Shown here one piece after another: positions 36,747 to 45,555 of a DNA stretch of 64,000 nt. This DNA comes from Methanohalophilus sp. RSK. Lineage in GTDB: Archaea; Halobacteriota; Methanosarcinia; Methanosarcinales; Methanosarcinaceae. The stretch covers positions 185,370 to 249,369 of the forward strand of contig NZ_RDSK01000012.1 of NCBI RefSeq assembly GCF_003722075.1. Direction: 5' to 3'. A program made the position numbers and the translations under genes. Numbering within the stretch: the stretch's first letter is position 1; the number at the start of each line of letters is the position of its first letter. The notes beneath the pieces were generated by a model, which did not search any database, was not told the origin of the DNA, and saw nothing but the letters and a program-made list of their open reading frames with translations.

Positions 36747-37901
36747 TTACATTATGTAATCGTAAAGGCCGTGAGCATACTTGGCACTTTCTTGAACGCA
36801 TTGTGCAGTATAGTAAGCTACGTATATATCTGTTTGCCAGTTTGGATTGGTATTCATCTCATTTTTGATATAGTCATAATACTGGGCACTATGATCAGCA
36901 TTATCCTCTACTGCCTGTTCTGGATCATTCACACTAATAGCTTGAGTATTAAACTCTACGTAATCTTTATATTCATATCCCGAAGCCCACTGATCATAGA
37001 CATAATCCTCATAGGTTATGTGAATAACCGCATTGAACAGGGCATCACTAAACGTCCCAAGATAATCTGTAGCTCCTTTACTATGGAACGGAATACCAGG
37101 GTCTGTCAAATAATGACTTGAGTATCCAAATCTCTCATGAGCAGTTGCTTGATCATCATTATTTATCGCAAAAATAGCACTGGCTGCAAACTCATCACAT
37201 CTCCCTGGTGCGCCTCCGACACCCCAATAAGCATCTTCGTAATGATTGTAGTACCTATAAATATAAGGATCAAAGCCACTATTGTCCGGGTCGTCAGCTG
37301 CATTTTTCGCATAATTACTATAAGCAGACCCATCACAAGCATAGTAAGCATAATCTTTATGTGGAGTGGAAGTCCACTTAATTTCTTTAGCGCTCCCGGG
37401 TTTATTTATATCACCACCACCTTCCGGGCTATTAATTCCGATTTCACTAAGGTTAACACTCGATTCAAAACGTTTCTCCATAATCTTATTCACATCACGT
37501 AGCACAAGATTATCAGCAACTACAAACTCATCCGGATATCTATTCCAGATATCCTGCAGATCAGCTTTTAACTGCTCTTTCTTCTTTTCATCGAGATTAG
37601 ATTCATCAATCGCAGTCAGATAAACAATCTGACTCTCTTTATCAGTCGCAGCAAAGGCGATATCACTGTAAGGGGATGCCTTCACTACATCCGGTAAAGA
37701 GTTCTGCAATGCCAAGTAATCATCAACTTCTTTCATTCCTTCCTCTCCCAGTTCAGCCTCTAAAGCCTCCATTTTTAACTGGGCAGGATCTTTTACCGGA
37801 GTGCTGTTTTGTTCATCTGTTGAAGCCACTGTTGATGGTATTAAGCACAGGCACAATACCATAGCAATACATGCTATCAAAAGGCTATCTCTTTTCTTCA
37901 T
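36747..37901 (-). CDS. Exported zinc phospholipase C-like / P1-nuclease-fold protein
   Basis: The 384-residue protein has a signal peptide (core about residues 9-26, ending STVAS), an N-terminal helical domain of about 150 residues, and a C-terminal all-helical domain with histidine/aspartate metal motifs: WTSTPHKDYAYYA, DEFAASAIF and HERFGYSSHYLTDPGIPFHS. The last is the hallmark HxxxD...P-x-H of zinc phospholipase C and related S1/P1 nucleases. The substrate (phospholipid or nucleic acid) is undecided. Ribosome binding site AGAGGTAAATAAACG precedes the ATG. Cotranscribed with the six-helix membrane protein. Confidence 0.75.
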   Translation of the reverse strand: MKKRDSLLIACIAMVLCLCLIPSTVASTDEQNSTPVKDPAQLKMEALEAELGEEGMKEVDDYLALQNSLPDVVKASPYSDIAFAATDKESQIVYLTAIDESNLDEKKKEQLKADLQDIWNRYPDEFVVADNLVLRDVNKIMEKRFESSVNLSEIGINSPEGGGDINKPGSAKEIKWTSTPHKDYAYYACDGSAYSNYAKNAADDPDNSGFDPYIYRYYNHYEDAYWGVGGAPGRCDEFAASAIFAINNDDQATAHERFGYSSHYLTDPGIPFHSKGATDYLGTFSDALFNAVIHITYEDYVYDQWASGYEYKDYVEFNTQAISVNDPEQAVEDNADHSAQYYDYIKNEMNTNPNWQTDIYVAYYTAQCVQESAKYAHGLYDYIM

Positions 37902-38098
37902 CGTTTATTTACCTCTTTGATCTATTTATTCCAAGGCAAAGCTACGCCTACACAGTGTAAACTAAAGCATAGCCCTGCCCCCAAGGGCATGGGGTGTAGC
38001 CATACTACATGATGAAGCTGACCCCACTCCCGAACATCATTGCGATGTTGCAATATACCCTAGATGAGAGCTAGTATAAGTATTTTCTAGACACATCA
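37902..38098 (-). promoter_or_regulatory. Promoter plus structured leader, copy 5 (diverged)
   Basis: On the minus strand, GATGATGTGTCTAGA follows the inverted-repeat operator, then TATA-like ACTTATAC (about 38073-38082), P1 AACATC/GATGTT (38033-38049), P2 GGGGTCAGC paired with GCTACACCCC (37991-38025, one bulge), hairpin GCCC/GGGC (about 37972-37988) and AGAGGT. Compared with copy 4 the paired bases of P2 change together. Confidence 0.65.
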
Positions 38099-38122
38099 TC
38101 CAACTGATTTCTTTCAGTTGGA
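38099..38122. promoter_or_regulatory. Perfect 9-bp inverted repeat between divergent exported-protein genes
   Basis: TCCAACTGA and TCAGTTGGA flank a 6-base spacer. The equivalent element at 35896-35919 is TCAAACTG with CAGTTTGA and an 8-base spacer: the third base of one arm and its partner differ together. The site lies 60-70 bp upstream of the transcription start expected for the gene at 37901 and also faces the gene at 38192. An operator for a dimeric activator or repressor is the simplest reading. Confidence 0.65.
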
Positions 38123-38191
38123 CGGTTTGTCCATAAAATTTATAAGCTCCTTTTTCACATGAATTTTTGCTAATATCATAGGAGTAAATTC

Positions 38192-38575
38192 ATGATTAAG
38201 AAAATAGGATTTTTGCTGATGGTAATGATAGTTTCCATATCATTAACCGGGGCTACGGCCAGCCAGGATGACGGATACACTAGTGTTCCTGCTAAATCTG
38301 ACGGTACTATTACACCCAGATGGGTTAGCGATACCATTGCACAGGGAGAAACAAACTGGCATGGTGAGTACATTGATTATTACACAACTTCACGTCACAT
38401 AGATCTTAACTGGGGTGACACAAGCGATTCACTCAGGCTGAAAGTATATTCCCCGAGTAACGAGTTGGTTGCCACCTACTATGACAGTTCCGACGGAGTC
38501 ATTGACGGAAGAATTAACATGGATCTTAGGAATCCAAGCGGAATTGAGCAAGGCCTCTGGTGGTCCGAGGTTTAA
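38192..38575 (+). CDS. Small exported beta-rich protein, probably truncated
   Basis: The 127-residue protein has a signal peptide ending TGATAS, then a domain with WHGEYIDYYTTSRHIDLNWG and SLRLKVYSPSNELVATYYD, resembling small secreted pre-peptidase-like beta-sandwich proteins. It stops abruptly after GLWWSEV, where related proteins would continue for another strand. GGAGTAAATTC precedes the ATG. Immediately beyond the stop begins the frame of a headless winged-helix regulator, suggesting a deletion joined the two. Confidence 0.6.
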   Translation: MIKKIGFLLMVMIVSISLTGATASQDDGYTSVPAKSDGTITPRWVSDTIAQGETNWHGEYIDYYTTSRHIDLNWGDTSDSLRLKVYSPSNELVATYYDSSDGVIDGRINMDLRNPSGIEQGLWWSEV

Positions 38576-38579
38576 CCAT

Positions 38580-38921
38580 AAAATAACCCTGTTGAAAACA
38601 ACAAAATCCGTACTGTTTTTTAAGAATTCGTACCAATATACAGATGCAGAAAAGAAAATAGTCTTCTGCCTCCGTAATGATACACGCAAATCCATTTTGC
38701 ATTCCATTCTTAGGAAGCCGGGAATAACAAATAAGGATATCACTGAAGCTTTTCATCTGGATAAAAGCACTGTACGCTGGCATATTAATGAACTGCACAA
38801 TGAAGAACTTGTACATTTCAATAGCGATGGGAAATACAAAAGATGTTTTATTAATCCGGCGATAGAAGCAGATGTGGAAAGAGTCATATCGGAATCCGGA
38901 CCTGCCATTTCAGCTAATTAA
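38580..38921 (+). pseudogene. Winged-helix regulator, C-terminal part only
   Basis: The frame open through this stretch encodes a winged-helix DNA-binding domain: RKPGITNKDITEAFHL (helices 1-2), DKSTVRWHINELHNEELV (recognition helix) and wing GKYKRCFINP. Methanosarcinal proteins of this type normally carry an N-terminal exported or membrane segment, absent here. No ATG with a ribosome binding site exists at the junction; TTG at 38592 is the only candidate. It is probably the tail of a broken gene, but a short product could still bind DNA. Confidence 0.6.
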
Positions 38922-38958
38922 TCATCAGATTTCGACCTCAACATATAATTCAATATCG

Positions 38959-38982
38959 TCAAACTGAAAGTGAACGGTTGAA
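38959..38982 (+). promoter_or_regulatory. Orphan copy of the TCAAACTG inverted-repeat element
   Basis: TCAAACTGAAAG followed by CGGTTGAA matches the operator at 35896-35919 (TCAAACTGAAAG...CAGTTTGA) except in the second arm. No exported gene with the usual leader follows within 38983-39165, so this appears to be a remnant. Confidence 0.4.
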
Positions 38983-39165
38983 TACATAAGAAAGTACTAT
39001 TTCTTACAGGAAAGATATGACAGAAATCAGCAGGTGTGCCAGACATCCTGCTTAGAAGCCGATTACCAAGAAAGTATCTTCAATAAAAAACCGGCAAAAC
39101 TCACTCCGCCAGCATGACAAAGAATCTCATTAAAGGGTTTAGATGATAGGATCATCTTGATACCT

Positions 39166-40398
39166 TCAGATCTTTTTCATATAACGGTATTCAACATCAG
39201 ATTCCTGTTTCAGTGCATCTTTGATGAGTTTTGATATCAACGGAAGGTTTCGTGCCTGGCATTCCAGCTTATCGGCAAGTCTCCTGACCTGAAGCAATGT
39301 GCCCATTACAATTACATCGGTTCTCTCGATCTCATGGGAAACAGCATCACGTTCAAGCGCTGCATCCCCGCCGCGTGACAGGGTCTCCTGCTTGATGATC
39401 AGAGCCTCGGTAGTGGTAATGTTACTGATACGCAGCACACGGTTCACGGCCTTATTCTTCATAATTGTGGAACCCGTTTCGGTAACACCGATATTTTTCA
39501 TCATATGAGCTGCATCATTGGGGTTTGTGATGTCAAGCACACTGACCTCAAAACCCTTTTCCTCGACGACCGGCTGTCTACCCCTTATCGCCTCCGCTAT
39601 TCGCACAGCATCCGTTGTCTCAGCCACGTCGTGGGTGCGTATAATGTGCGCCCCTTTGTGCACAGCAATCGCGGTTGCTGCCAGGCTTCCATATAATCTT
39701 TCAGCAGCGGGCTTGTTCAGGACCTCGCCTATGAAGGATTTACGGGAAAGGGCTGCAAGAAGCGGTTTACCAAAGGTCTGCAGACGTTCAAAACGGTCAA
39801 AGGTCTCAAAATCGTATATAGGATCTTTTTCGGGAATCCATTTACCAATAGCAGGATCCAGAATTAATCTGTCTGTATCAATACCCTTCCCTTCACACAG
39901 CTCAATGATTGCCTCCAGGGAATCCATAACTGCATCCATCCCAAGCACATCACCGGGCATTTTCCGGGAGGCCATTACAACAGCAGGACATGCATGGTCT
40001 GCCACCACATCCACCATGTTTTCATCTGTCATTAAACCGGAAACATCATTTACAATGTCAGCGCCCCTGTCAAGACACTGGTCGGCAATATCCGCAAACA
40101 CGGTATCCACTGAAAGAACAGCATCCACATTTCCTGCAAGAGTGTCTATTGCAGGAAGTAACCGCTCCCGTTCCATTTCCTTGCTTATGGGTTCGGCAAG
40201 GGGCCAGGTGGAGCGGCCGCCTATGTCAAGCACGGTTGCACCTTCCTCCACCATTGCAGAAGCAGCATCAATCAGGGAATTTTCCCTGACAACAGACCCC
40301 TTGTAAAAGGATTCATGACTGAGATTCAATACACCCATCAATCTTACAGGGTGGTTGTCTCCTACATTTAGTCCGCATATGTCAACATCGACGACCAT
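39166..40398 (-). CDS. folP: Dihydropteroate synthase-like protein with C-terminal extension
   Basis: The first 280 residues form a pterin-binding barrel: LMGVLNLSHESFYKGS, GATVLDIGGRST, SVDT, DIVNDVSG, ILDPAIGKW and ALSRKSFIGEV are the DHPS motifs in order. About 130 extra residues follow, with a region EVSVLDITNPNDAAHMMKNI not part of bacterial FolP. With folD, glyA and purN downstream in the same direction, a role in making tetrahydrofolate is likely; a tetrahydromethanopterin-related function is the alternative. Confidence 0.8.
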   Translation of the reverse strand: MVVDVDICGLNVGDNHPVRLMGVLNLSHESFYKGSVVRENSLIDAASAMVEEGATVLDIGGRSTWPLAEPISKEMERERLLPAIDTLAGNVDAVLSVDTVFADIADQCLDRGADIVNDVSGLMTDENMVDVVADHACPAVVMASRKMPGDVLGMDAVMDSLEAIIELCEGKGIDTDRLILDPAIGKWIPEKDPIYDFETFDRFERLQTFGKPLLAALSRKSFIGEVLNKPAAERLYGSLAATAIAVHKGAHIIRTHDVAETTDAVRIAEAIRGRQPVVEEKGFEVSVLDITNPNDAAHMMKNIGVTETGSTIMKNKAVNRVLRISNITTTEALIIKQETLSRGGDAALERDAVSHEIERTDVIVMGTLLQVRRLADKLECQARNLPLISKLIKDALKQESDVEYRYMKKI

Positions 40399-40434
40399 TG
40401 AAACTACCAGCTGATTTTATATTTAACAGGATAA

Positions 40435-41295
40435 TTACTCAATTTCCTTTGCAGCAAAGGTCACATGGGTCAGAAGCGTGGCTATTGTCATGGGTCCCAC
40501 GCCGCCTGGCACCGGTGTAACAAGTGAGGCTTTATTCACAACATTCTCAAAGTCCACATCACCATATATCTTGCCTTCTTCTTCGGTGATTCCCACATCA
40601 AAAATAACAGCTCCTTTTTTGACCATATCTTCTTTGATGAGATGCTTGACACCGGCTGCAACTACAAGTATATCGGCACCGGTGGTGTAACTTTTAAGGT
40701 CTTTGGTATAAACATGGCATACCGACACTGTAGCATTGCGGTTTAAGAGCATTGCTGCCATGGGTTTACCAACTACATTACTGTGGCCGACTATCACAGC
40801 ATCCTTTCCTTCAATATCTACATCATAATACTCAAGAGCCAAGATAATCCCCGCAGGTGTGCAGGGCACAAAACCCTCGTCGCCGATCATCAGGTTGCCC
40901 ATGTTATAGGGATGAAAACCATCCACATCTTTTGCCGGGTCAATAGCCTGCATGGCTTCTTTTGCATCCAGATGTTGAGGCAGGGGCAACTGAAGCAGTA
41001 TACCATGAATATCTGCACGTGTGTTCAGATCCTCGATCACATCCAGCAGTTCCTCCTGGGTAATAGAAGCGTCGAGTTTCTGATCCTCCGCATAGATGCC
41101 TACCCTGTCACATGCTTTATGCTTCAGTCGCACATACAATTGTGAGGCGGGGTCCTGCCCCACCAGGATAGTTGCAAGGCCAGGGACCATACCGGCATCA
41201 GCCTTCATAGAAGAGATTTCTTCTGTTAATTCTGCCTCAATCTGCTTTGAAATAGCTCTGCCGTCTATGATTCCTTGTTTATCTTCACCCGCCAT
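40435..41295 (-). CDS. folD: Bifunctional methylene-THF dehydrogenase/cyclohydrolase FolD
   Basis: The 286-residue enzyme interconverts methylene-, methenyl- and formyl-THF. Signatures are [14 protein letters not shown] (catalytic Lys), [22 protein letters not shown] and the Rossmann segment [14 protein letters not shown], ending [15 protein letters not shown]. Start ATG has AAGGTGGTTTA upstream and lies 9 bp after glyA. Confidence 0.95.
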   Translation of the reverse strand: MAGEDKQGIIDGRAISKQIEAELTEEISSMKADAGMVPGLATILVGQDPASQLYVRLKHKACDRVGIYAEDQKLDASITQEELLDVIEDLNTRADIHGILLQLPLPQHLDAKEAMQAIDPAKDVDGFHPYNMGNLMIGDEGFVPCTPAGIILALEYYDVDIEGKDAVIVGHSNVVGKPMAAMLLNRNATVSVCHVYTKDLKSYTTGADILVVAAGVKHLIKEDMVKKGAVIFDVGITEEEGKIYGDVDFENVVNKASLVTPVPGGVGPMTIATLLTHVTFAAKEIE

Positions 41296-41304
41296 TAAAC
41301 CACC

Positions 41305-42546
41305 TTAGAGATGCTTGTAGATCGGGAAGTCGCTGCACAGCTGCTGTACATCAGCATTAACCTGATCCAGTACAGCCTGGTCTTTTGGATTATGAATTAC
41401 TGTTTCTATAAAATTAGCAACATCTTCCATCTGAGCCTCCTTCATACCACGAGTGGTTATTGCAGGAGTGCCGACACGCAGACCGCTTGTGATAAACGGA
41501 CCACGAGTTTCGAAAGGTATAGTGTTCTTGTTGATAACAATCCCACCATTGCTCATATAGGTCTCAGTCTCCTTACCGGTCAGATCATATTTGTTGAGAT
41601 TGATGAGCATAAGATGGTTATCCGTGCCACCGGCCACAATATCAAAATCACGGTCTATCAGATTTGCACAGAGAGCTTTTGCATTTTTCACGGTCTGTTT
41701 CTGGTCCTGCTTGAACTTATCAGAAAGAGCTTCCTTAAACGCAACTGCCTTGGCAGCAATAATATGCATGAGAGGACCACCCTGGAGACCCGGGAAGACT
41801 GTTTTATCCACACCTTTTGCATATTCTTCACTGCACATGACCATCCCCCCACGGGGACCCCTCAGTGTTTTGTGTGTGGTTGTTGTTACAAAATCAGCAT
41901 ATGGTACAGGGCTTGGATGTTCACCGGCTGCAATCAGGCCTGCGATATGAGCAACGTCCGCAAGCAGGTATGCATCCACTGAATCCGCGATTTCCCTGAA
42001 GCGCTTGAAATCGATCGTGCGGGAATATGCAGAAGCACCGGTCACTATCATGCGGGGTTTTTCCTTTTTTGCCATTTCTTCAAGGGCATCATAATCCAGC
42101 TCTTCAGTTTCCTCTGCTACTCCGTAGGGTACAATATCATAAAGTTTACCTGAAAAACTTACAGGACTTCCATGGGAAAGGTGCCCTCCGTGGGAGAGAT
42201 CCATGGACATTATCTTGTCACCAGGATTGAGGACGGAGAAATAAACAGCCATATTGGCACCTGAACCTGAATGCGGCTGGACATTCACATGCTCGGCACC
42301 AAAAATTTCCCTGGCCCTTTCAATCGCCAAATCCTCTGCAATATCAACAAATTCACAGCCTCCGTAGTACCTCTTCCCGGAGTAGCCTTCTGCATACTTG
42401 TTGGTCATAATGGAACCCTGAGCTTCCATTACCGCCCTGCTTGTGTAATTCTCTGATGCTATAAGGTTGAGTTTATAGTCCTGTCTTTCGGCCTCGAGCT
42501 CCAGTGCTCTGGCAATATCGGGATCTGTTTCTGAAATATAAGACAT
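41305..42546 (-). CDS. glyA: Serine hydroxymethyltransferase
   Basis: GlyA moves the C3 of serine to THF (or H4MPT in some archaea). The 413 residues include [43 protein letters not shown] and the PLP-lysine motif [13 protein letters not shown]. Operon with folD and purN implies THF-linked use. Confidence 0.95.
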   Translation of the reverse strand: MSYISETDPDIARALELEAERQDYKLNLIASENYTSRAVMEAQGSIMTNKYAEGYSGKRYYGGCEFVDIAEDLAIERAREIFGAEHVNVQPHSGSGANMAVYFSVLNPGDKIMSMDLSHGGHLSHGSPVSFSGKLYDIVPYGVAEETEELDYDALEEMAKKEKPRMIVTGASAYSRTIDFKRFREIADSVDAYLLADVAHIAGLIAAGEHPSPVPYADFVTTTTHKTLRGPRGGMVMCSEEYAKGVDKTVFPGLQGGPLMHIIAAKAVAFKEALSDKFKQDQKQTVKNAKALCANLIDRDFDIVAGGTDNHLMLINLNKYDLTGKETETYMSNGGIVINKNTIPFETRGPFITSGLRVGTPAITTRGMKEAQMEDVANFIETVIHNPKDQAVLDQVNADVQQLCSDFPIYKHL

Positions 42547-42582
42547 ATTGTTCCTCCTTGTATCTTTGAATTTATGAGATGA

Positions 42583-43191
42583 TCATGAGATATGTACGCG
42601 TCTTCCTTTTATGTCCAGTCTTCCTTCGGCAAACAACTTAACTGCTTCGGGGAAAATAATATGTTCCTGTGCAAGTATTCTTTCAGAAAGGGATTCTTCT
42701 GTATCTGAATCAAGTACAGGTACACTTTTTTGTAGAATAATCGGGCCGGAATCCATCCCTTCGTCAACAAAATGTACAGTGCAACCTGCGATTTTTACAC
42801 CATAGTCCAGCGCCTGTTTCTGGGCATGCAGACCTTTAAAAGAAGGCAAGAGGGCAGGATGGATATTTATTATCCTGTTTCTGTAGGCCTTTATCACACT
42901 GGAACCCAGGATTCGCATGAAACCGGCAAGTAAGAGCATATCTGTACTGAATTTTGCAAGAACGTCCAGAAGTGCATTCTCAAATTTTTCATTGGATTGA
43001 TAAGCAGCCGGGTCAATAAAAACAGTATTTATACCGTGATTCATAGCCCTTTCAAGGCCATAAGCGTCCTTTTTACCACTTATAACCACACTGATACAAG
43101 CATTTGGGATATAACCACTTTCCACATTATCGATAATTGACTGTAGATTAGAGCCCCTGCCGGATATCAGGACTGCAATGTTGAGAGTCAT
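42583..43191 (-). CDS. purN: Phosphoribosylglycinamide formyltransferase PurN
   Basis: PurN formylates GAR with 10-formyl-THF in purine synthesis. Motifs: ISGRGSNLQSI near the N-terminus, LAGFMRILGSSVI, NIHPALLPSFKG (catalytic Asn-His) and GCTVHFVDEGMDSGPII. ATG 43191 preceded by AGGATGGG is preferred to the earlier ATG 43215. Most methanogens lack PurN and use formate-dependent enzymes, so its presence fits the THF cluster here. Confidence 0.92.
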   Translation of the reverse strand: MTLNIAVLISGRGSNLQSIIDNVESGYIPNACISVVISGKKDAYGLERAMNHGINTVFIDPAAYQSNEKFENALLDVLAKFSTDMLLLAGFMRILGSSVIKAYRNRIINIHPALLPSFKGLHAQKQALDYGVKIAGCTVHFVDEGMDSGPIILQKSVPVLDSDTEESLSERILAQEHIIFPEAVKLFAEGRLDIKGRRVHIS

Positions 43192-43247
43192 TGCCCATCC
43201 TAAGGGAATTGCCATATATTATAGTTTTGCAAAAAACAATCCAAAAA

Positions 43248-44207
43248 TCAATAATCAACAGTCTCACTGGCTCTTTCGCTTATAAGGTCATCCAGTTCTT
43301 CTGAATCCGAAAGAGAATCCAATTCCTTTCTTTCAATCAGGACTGTGTGTTCTACCGATGTAATTTTACTCTCCCCTTCAATGATATAAACCGATCTTGT
43401 ACGTGTGATGGTAGATATATTGCTCATCAAATGAGCTCGCTTTACCATCGCATTGCTGTATTTACTTACCCCGGTCAGGAAAGTAGTGGAACAGTCCCTG
43501 GAAACTGCATTAAAAGGTGCCTGGGATATTGAAAGTACATCATAACCTAGCCCGTAAATGAAACTCAGGATACCATCTGTAGGGGGGTTTAAGGTGTCAT
43601 TTTCATCAGGTTCCCGACGGGAACGGTGAAACGGACCCAAAATATCAATGGATTTTGCAAGCGCCACATCAAGCAACTCTTCCAGTTCGAGTACAACATC
43701 AATGGAAGCATCCATGCAGCCTTCCTCATATTTACTGATGGTACGCCGGGATACCCCCAGATGCGAAGCCAGGGAACCGATAGACATCGAAAGTTGACTT
43801 CTGGCAGCCTGCAGCACATCACCATCAATAGAAACATAGAGACCTCCGGGAGCCGCTGAAATCAAAGGAGGGATGCCTTCTACAAAATAATCATAAAGAG
43901 TCTGGACATTAAGAGCAGGAATCTCATACCGGACATAGACTACGCTATCTTCAAGCATCTGATCACGCGTTTTTGCCCCAATCAGCATCGGAATACCACC
44001 GAGATATCCTGCCAATGCTTTCATTTCAGACGCTGTTTCTTTATTCAGGCTATCAATATTATATAATGCCTTACAGAAAAGAAGTACACCATCCTGCCTT
44101 GCTGCCAGATCAAAACTACGAGGTCTAATGTTACAGCGGCTAGATACAGTAAAATTACTCTTTTCCAGTACATCAATGATTTGATGTATTAGAATGTCCT
44201 TTGTCAT
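43248..44207 (-). CDS. XRE-type HTH transcriptional regulator (archaeal family)
   Basis: The 319-residue protein has an N-terminal nuclease-like domain of about 120 residues, a helix-turn-helix at about 135-165 (IGSLASHLGVSRRTISKYEEG) and a C-terminal domain of about 130 residues. This is the widespread euryarchaeal putative HTH-type regulator family. It is divergent from tiaS across about 70 bp. Targets are unknown. Confidence 0.85.
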   Translation of the reverse strand: MTKDILIHQIIDVLEKSNFTVSSRCNIRPRSFDLAARQDGVLLFCKALYNIDSLNKETASEMKALAGYLGGIPMLIGAKTRDQMLEDSVVYVRYEIPALNVQTLYDYFVEGIPPLISAAPGGLYVSIDGDVLQAARSQLSMSIGSLASHLGVSRRTISKYEEGCMDASIDVVLELEELLDVALAKSIDILGPFHRSRREPDENDTLNPPTDGILSFIYGLGYDVLSISQAPFNAVSRDCSTTFLTGVSKYSNAMVKRAHLMSNISTITRTRSVYIIEGESKITSVEHTVLIERKELDSLSDSEELDDLISERASETVDY

Positions 44208-44275
44208 GACAAACTATAATGTCCTTGCACATCTATATAAATATATCTACCTACAAATGCATGATTCGAAAAAAC

Positions 44276-45553
44276 ATGATTATAAGCTTTGATGATACCG
44301 ATTCCCGCAGTCTTGGGATGTGCACCACATATCTTGGTGCTTTATTGATGGATGAACTTAAAGCGTATGGCAAGCCCGCCGGCCTGCCTCTACTTATAAG
44401 GTTGAACCCCACCATACCCTTCAAAACAAGGGGAAATGCTGCAGTTGCGATCAAAATAGAAACATCTGAACCTGAAAAAGTCAAAAAACATGTAATACAG
44501 AGAATAGAAGAACTGGCACAGATGGAGGATGAAAATACAAATCCTGGTGTGGTCTTTCTAGAAAATAATAATGATGAAGTTAAAACTGTCCTGACCGCCT
44601 TTTTCAAATGTGCTGTGCAACACGTAATTACCATCCCGGAAGCAAAAGATATCATTGAAAGATACGAACTTGATGCCAGAGGATACAAAAACAGCCGTGG
44701 TCTGATAGGAGCACTGGCCGCCTGTGGTGCCATGCTGGAAGAAGAATGGGACCACACTTATGAATACCTCTCCTACAGGCAGAGAGAAGCATGGGGCACA
44801 CAGCGATTTGTAAATGAAAATAGTGTTATCCGGGCAGATGATGCCACCTATCCCCATACATGGGACAACCGCGATATTGCAAACAATCTGGTGGTCTGCA
44901 TACCTCACTCACCAGACCCTGTCCTTTATGGCATTCGGGGAAAAACGCCCGAATACGTCTCCCATGCTGCCTCCATGATAGAGGGAGAAGTTACCGAAAG
45001 ATATGCAATCTATAAGACAAATCAGGGAACCGATATGCATCTGATTCCAGCAGAAAGTACCAGTAAGCTGCAAGACATGGAATCATACATTATCCAGGGA
45101 TTTGTGGCTTCAGTTCCCCATACAATTGAAGGTGGGCATACCCTATTCCTTTTCAGGGACAAAAAAGGAGAAGAAATGGAATGTGCCGCTTTTGAACCCA
45201 CAAAAAACTTCCGTGAACTTATTCGCAAGCTTATCCCGGGGGATTATATAACACTACATGGAAGTGTCAAAAATAGAACACTGAATATTGAAAAAATAGA
45301 TGTGATAGAACTTGCGGAAAAATACAGAAAGGTCAACCCCATGTGCCCTGAATGTAAAAAGAGTATGAAATCTGCCGGGAAGGGGCAGGGATATAGATGC
45401 AGACGTTGCAAAACACGGGCAGATATAGCCACAAGATCTAAAGTTGAAAGGGGAATAAAAACCGGAATATATGAGGTCCCCCCCTGTGCCCGCAGGCATC
45501 TTTCAATGCCTCTTATCCGGAAAGAAGGAAAGAATATTCACCCTTCAAGATAA
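44276..45553 (+). CDS. tiaS: tRNA(Ile2) 2-agmatinylcytidine synthetase TiaS
   Basis: TiaS uses ATP and agmatine to modify C34 of tRNA-Ile2 so that it reads AUA. The 425-residue protein starts with the DDTDS motif (IISFDDTDSRSLGMCTTYLG), has the FLD-like ARGYKNSRGLIGALAACG, the OB domain and a C-terminal zinc ribbon CPECKK...CRRCKTRA. Starts at 44219 and 44261 are in frame, but a TATA box at 44232-44244 puts transcription near 44262, favouring 44276. The agmatine source PdaD is encoded at 3.3 kb. Confidence 0.92.
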   Translation: MIISFDDTDSRSLGMCTTYLGALLMDELKAYGKPAGLPLLIRLNPTIPFKTRGNAAVAIKIETSEPEKVKKHVIQRIEELAQMEDENTNPGVVFLENNNDEVKTVLTAFFKCAVQHVITIPEAKDIIERYELDARGYKNSRGLIGALAACGAMLEEEWDHTYEYLSYRQREAWGTQRFVNENSVIRADDATYPHTWDNRDIANNLVVCIPHSPDPVLYGIRGKTPEYVSHAASMIEGEVTERYAIYKTNQGTDMHLIPAESTSKLQDMESYIIQGFVASVPHTIEGGHTLFLFRDKKGEEMECAAFEPTKNFRELIRKLIPGDYITLHGSVKNRTLNIEKIDVIELAEKYRKVNPMCPECKKSMKSAGKGQGYRCRRCKTRADIATRSKVERGIKTGIYEVPPCARRHLSMPLIRKEGKNIHPSR

Positions 45554-45555
45554 TT

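Noticed and set aside
39518..40306. 262-codon open frame on the plus strand opposite the FolP-like gene
   Set aside because: It is the antisense shadow of a well-supported gene, has low-complexity Ser/Thr/Pro composition and no family motif.
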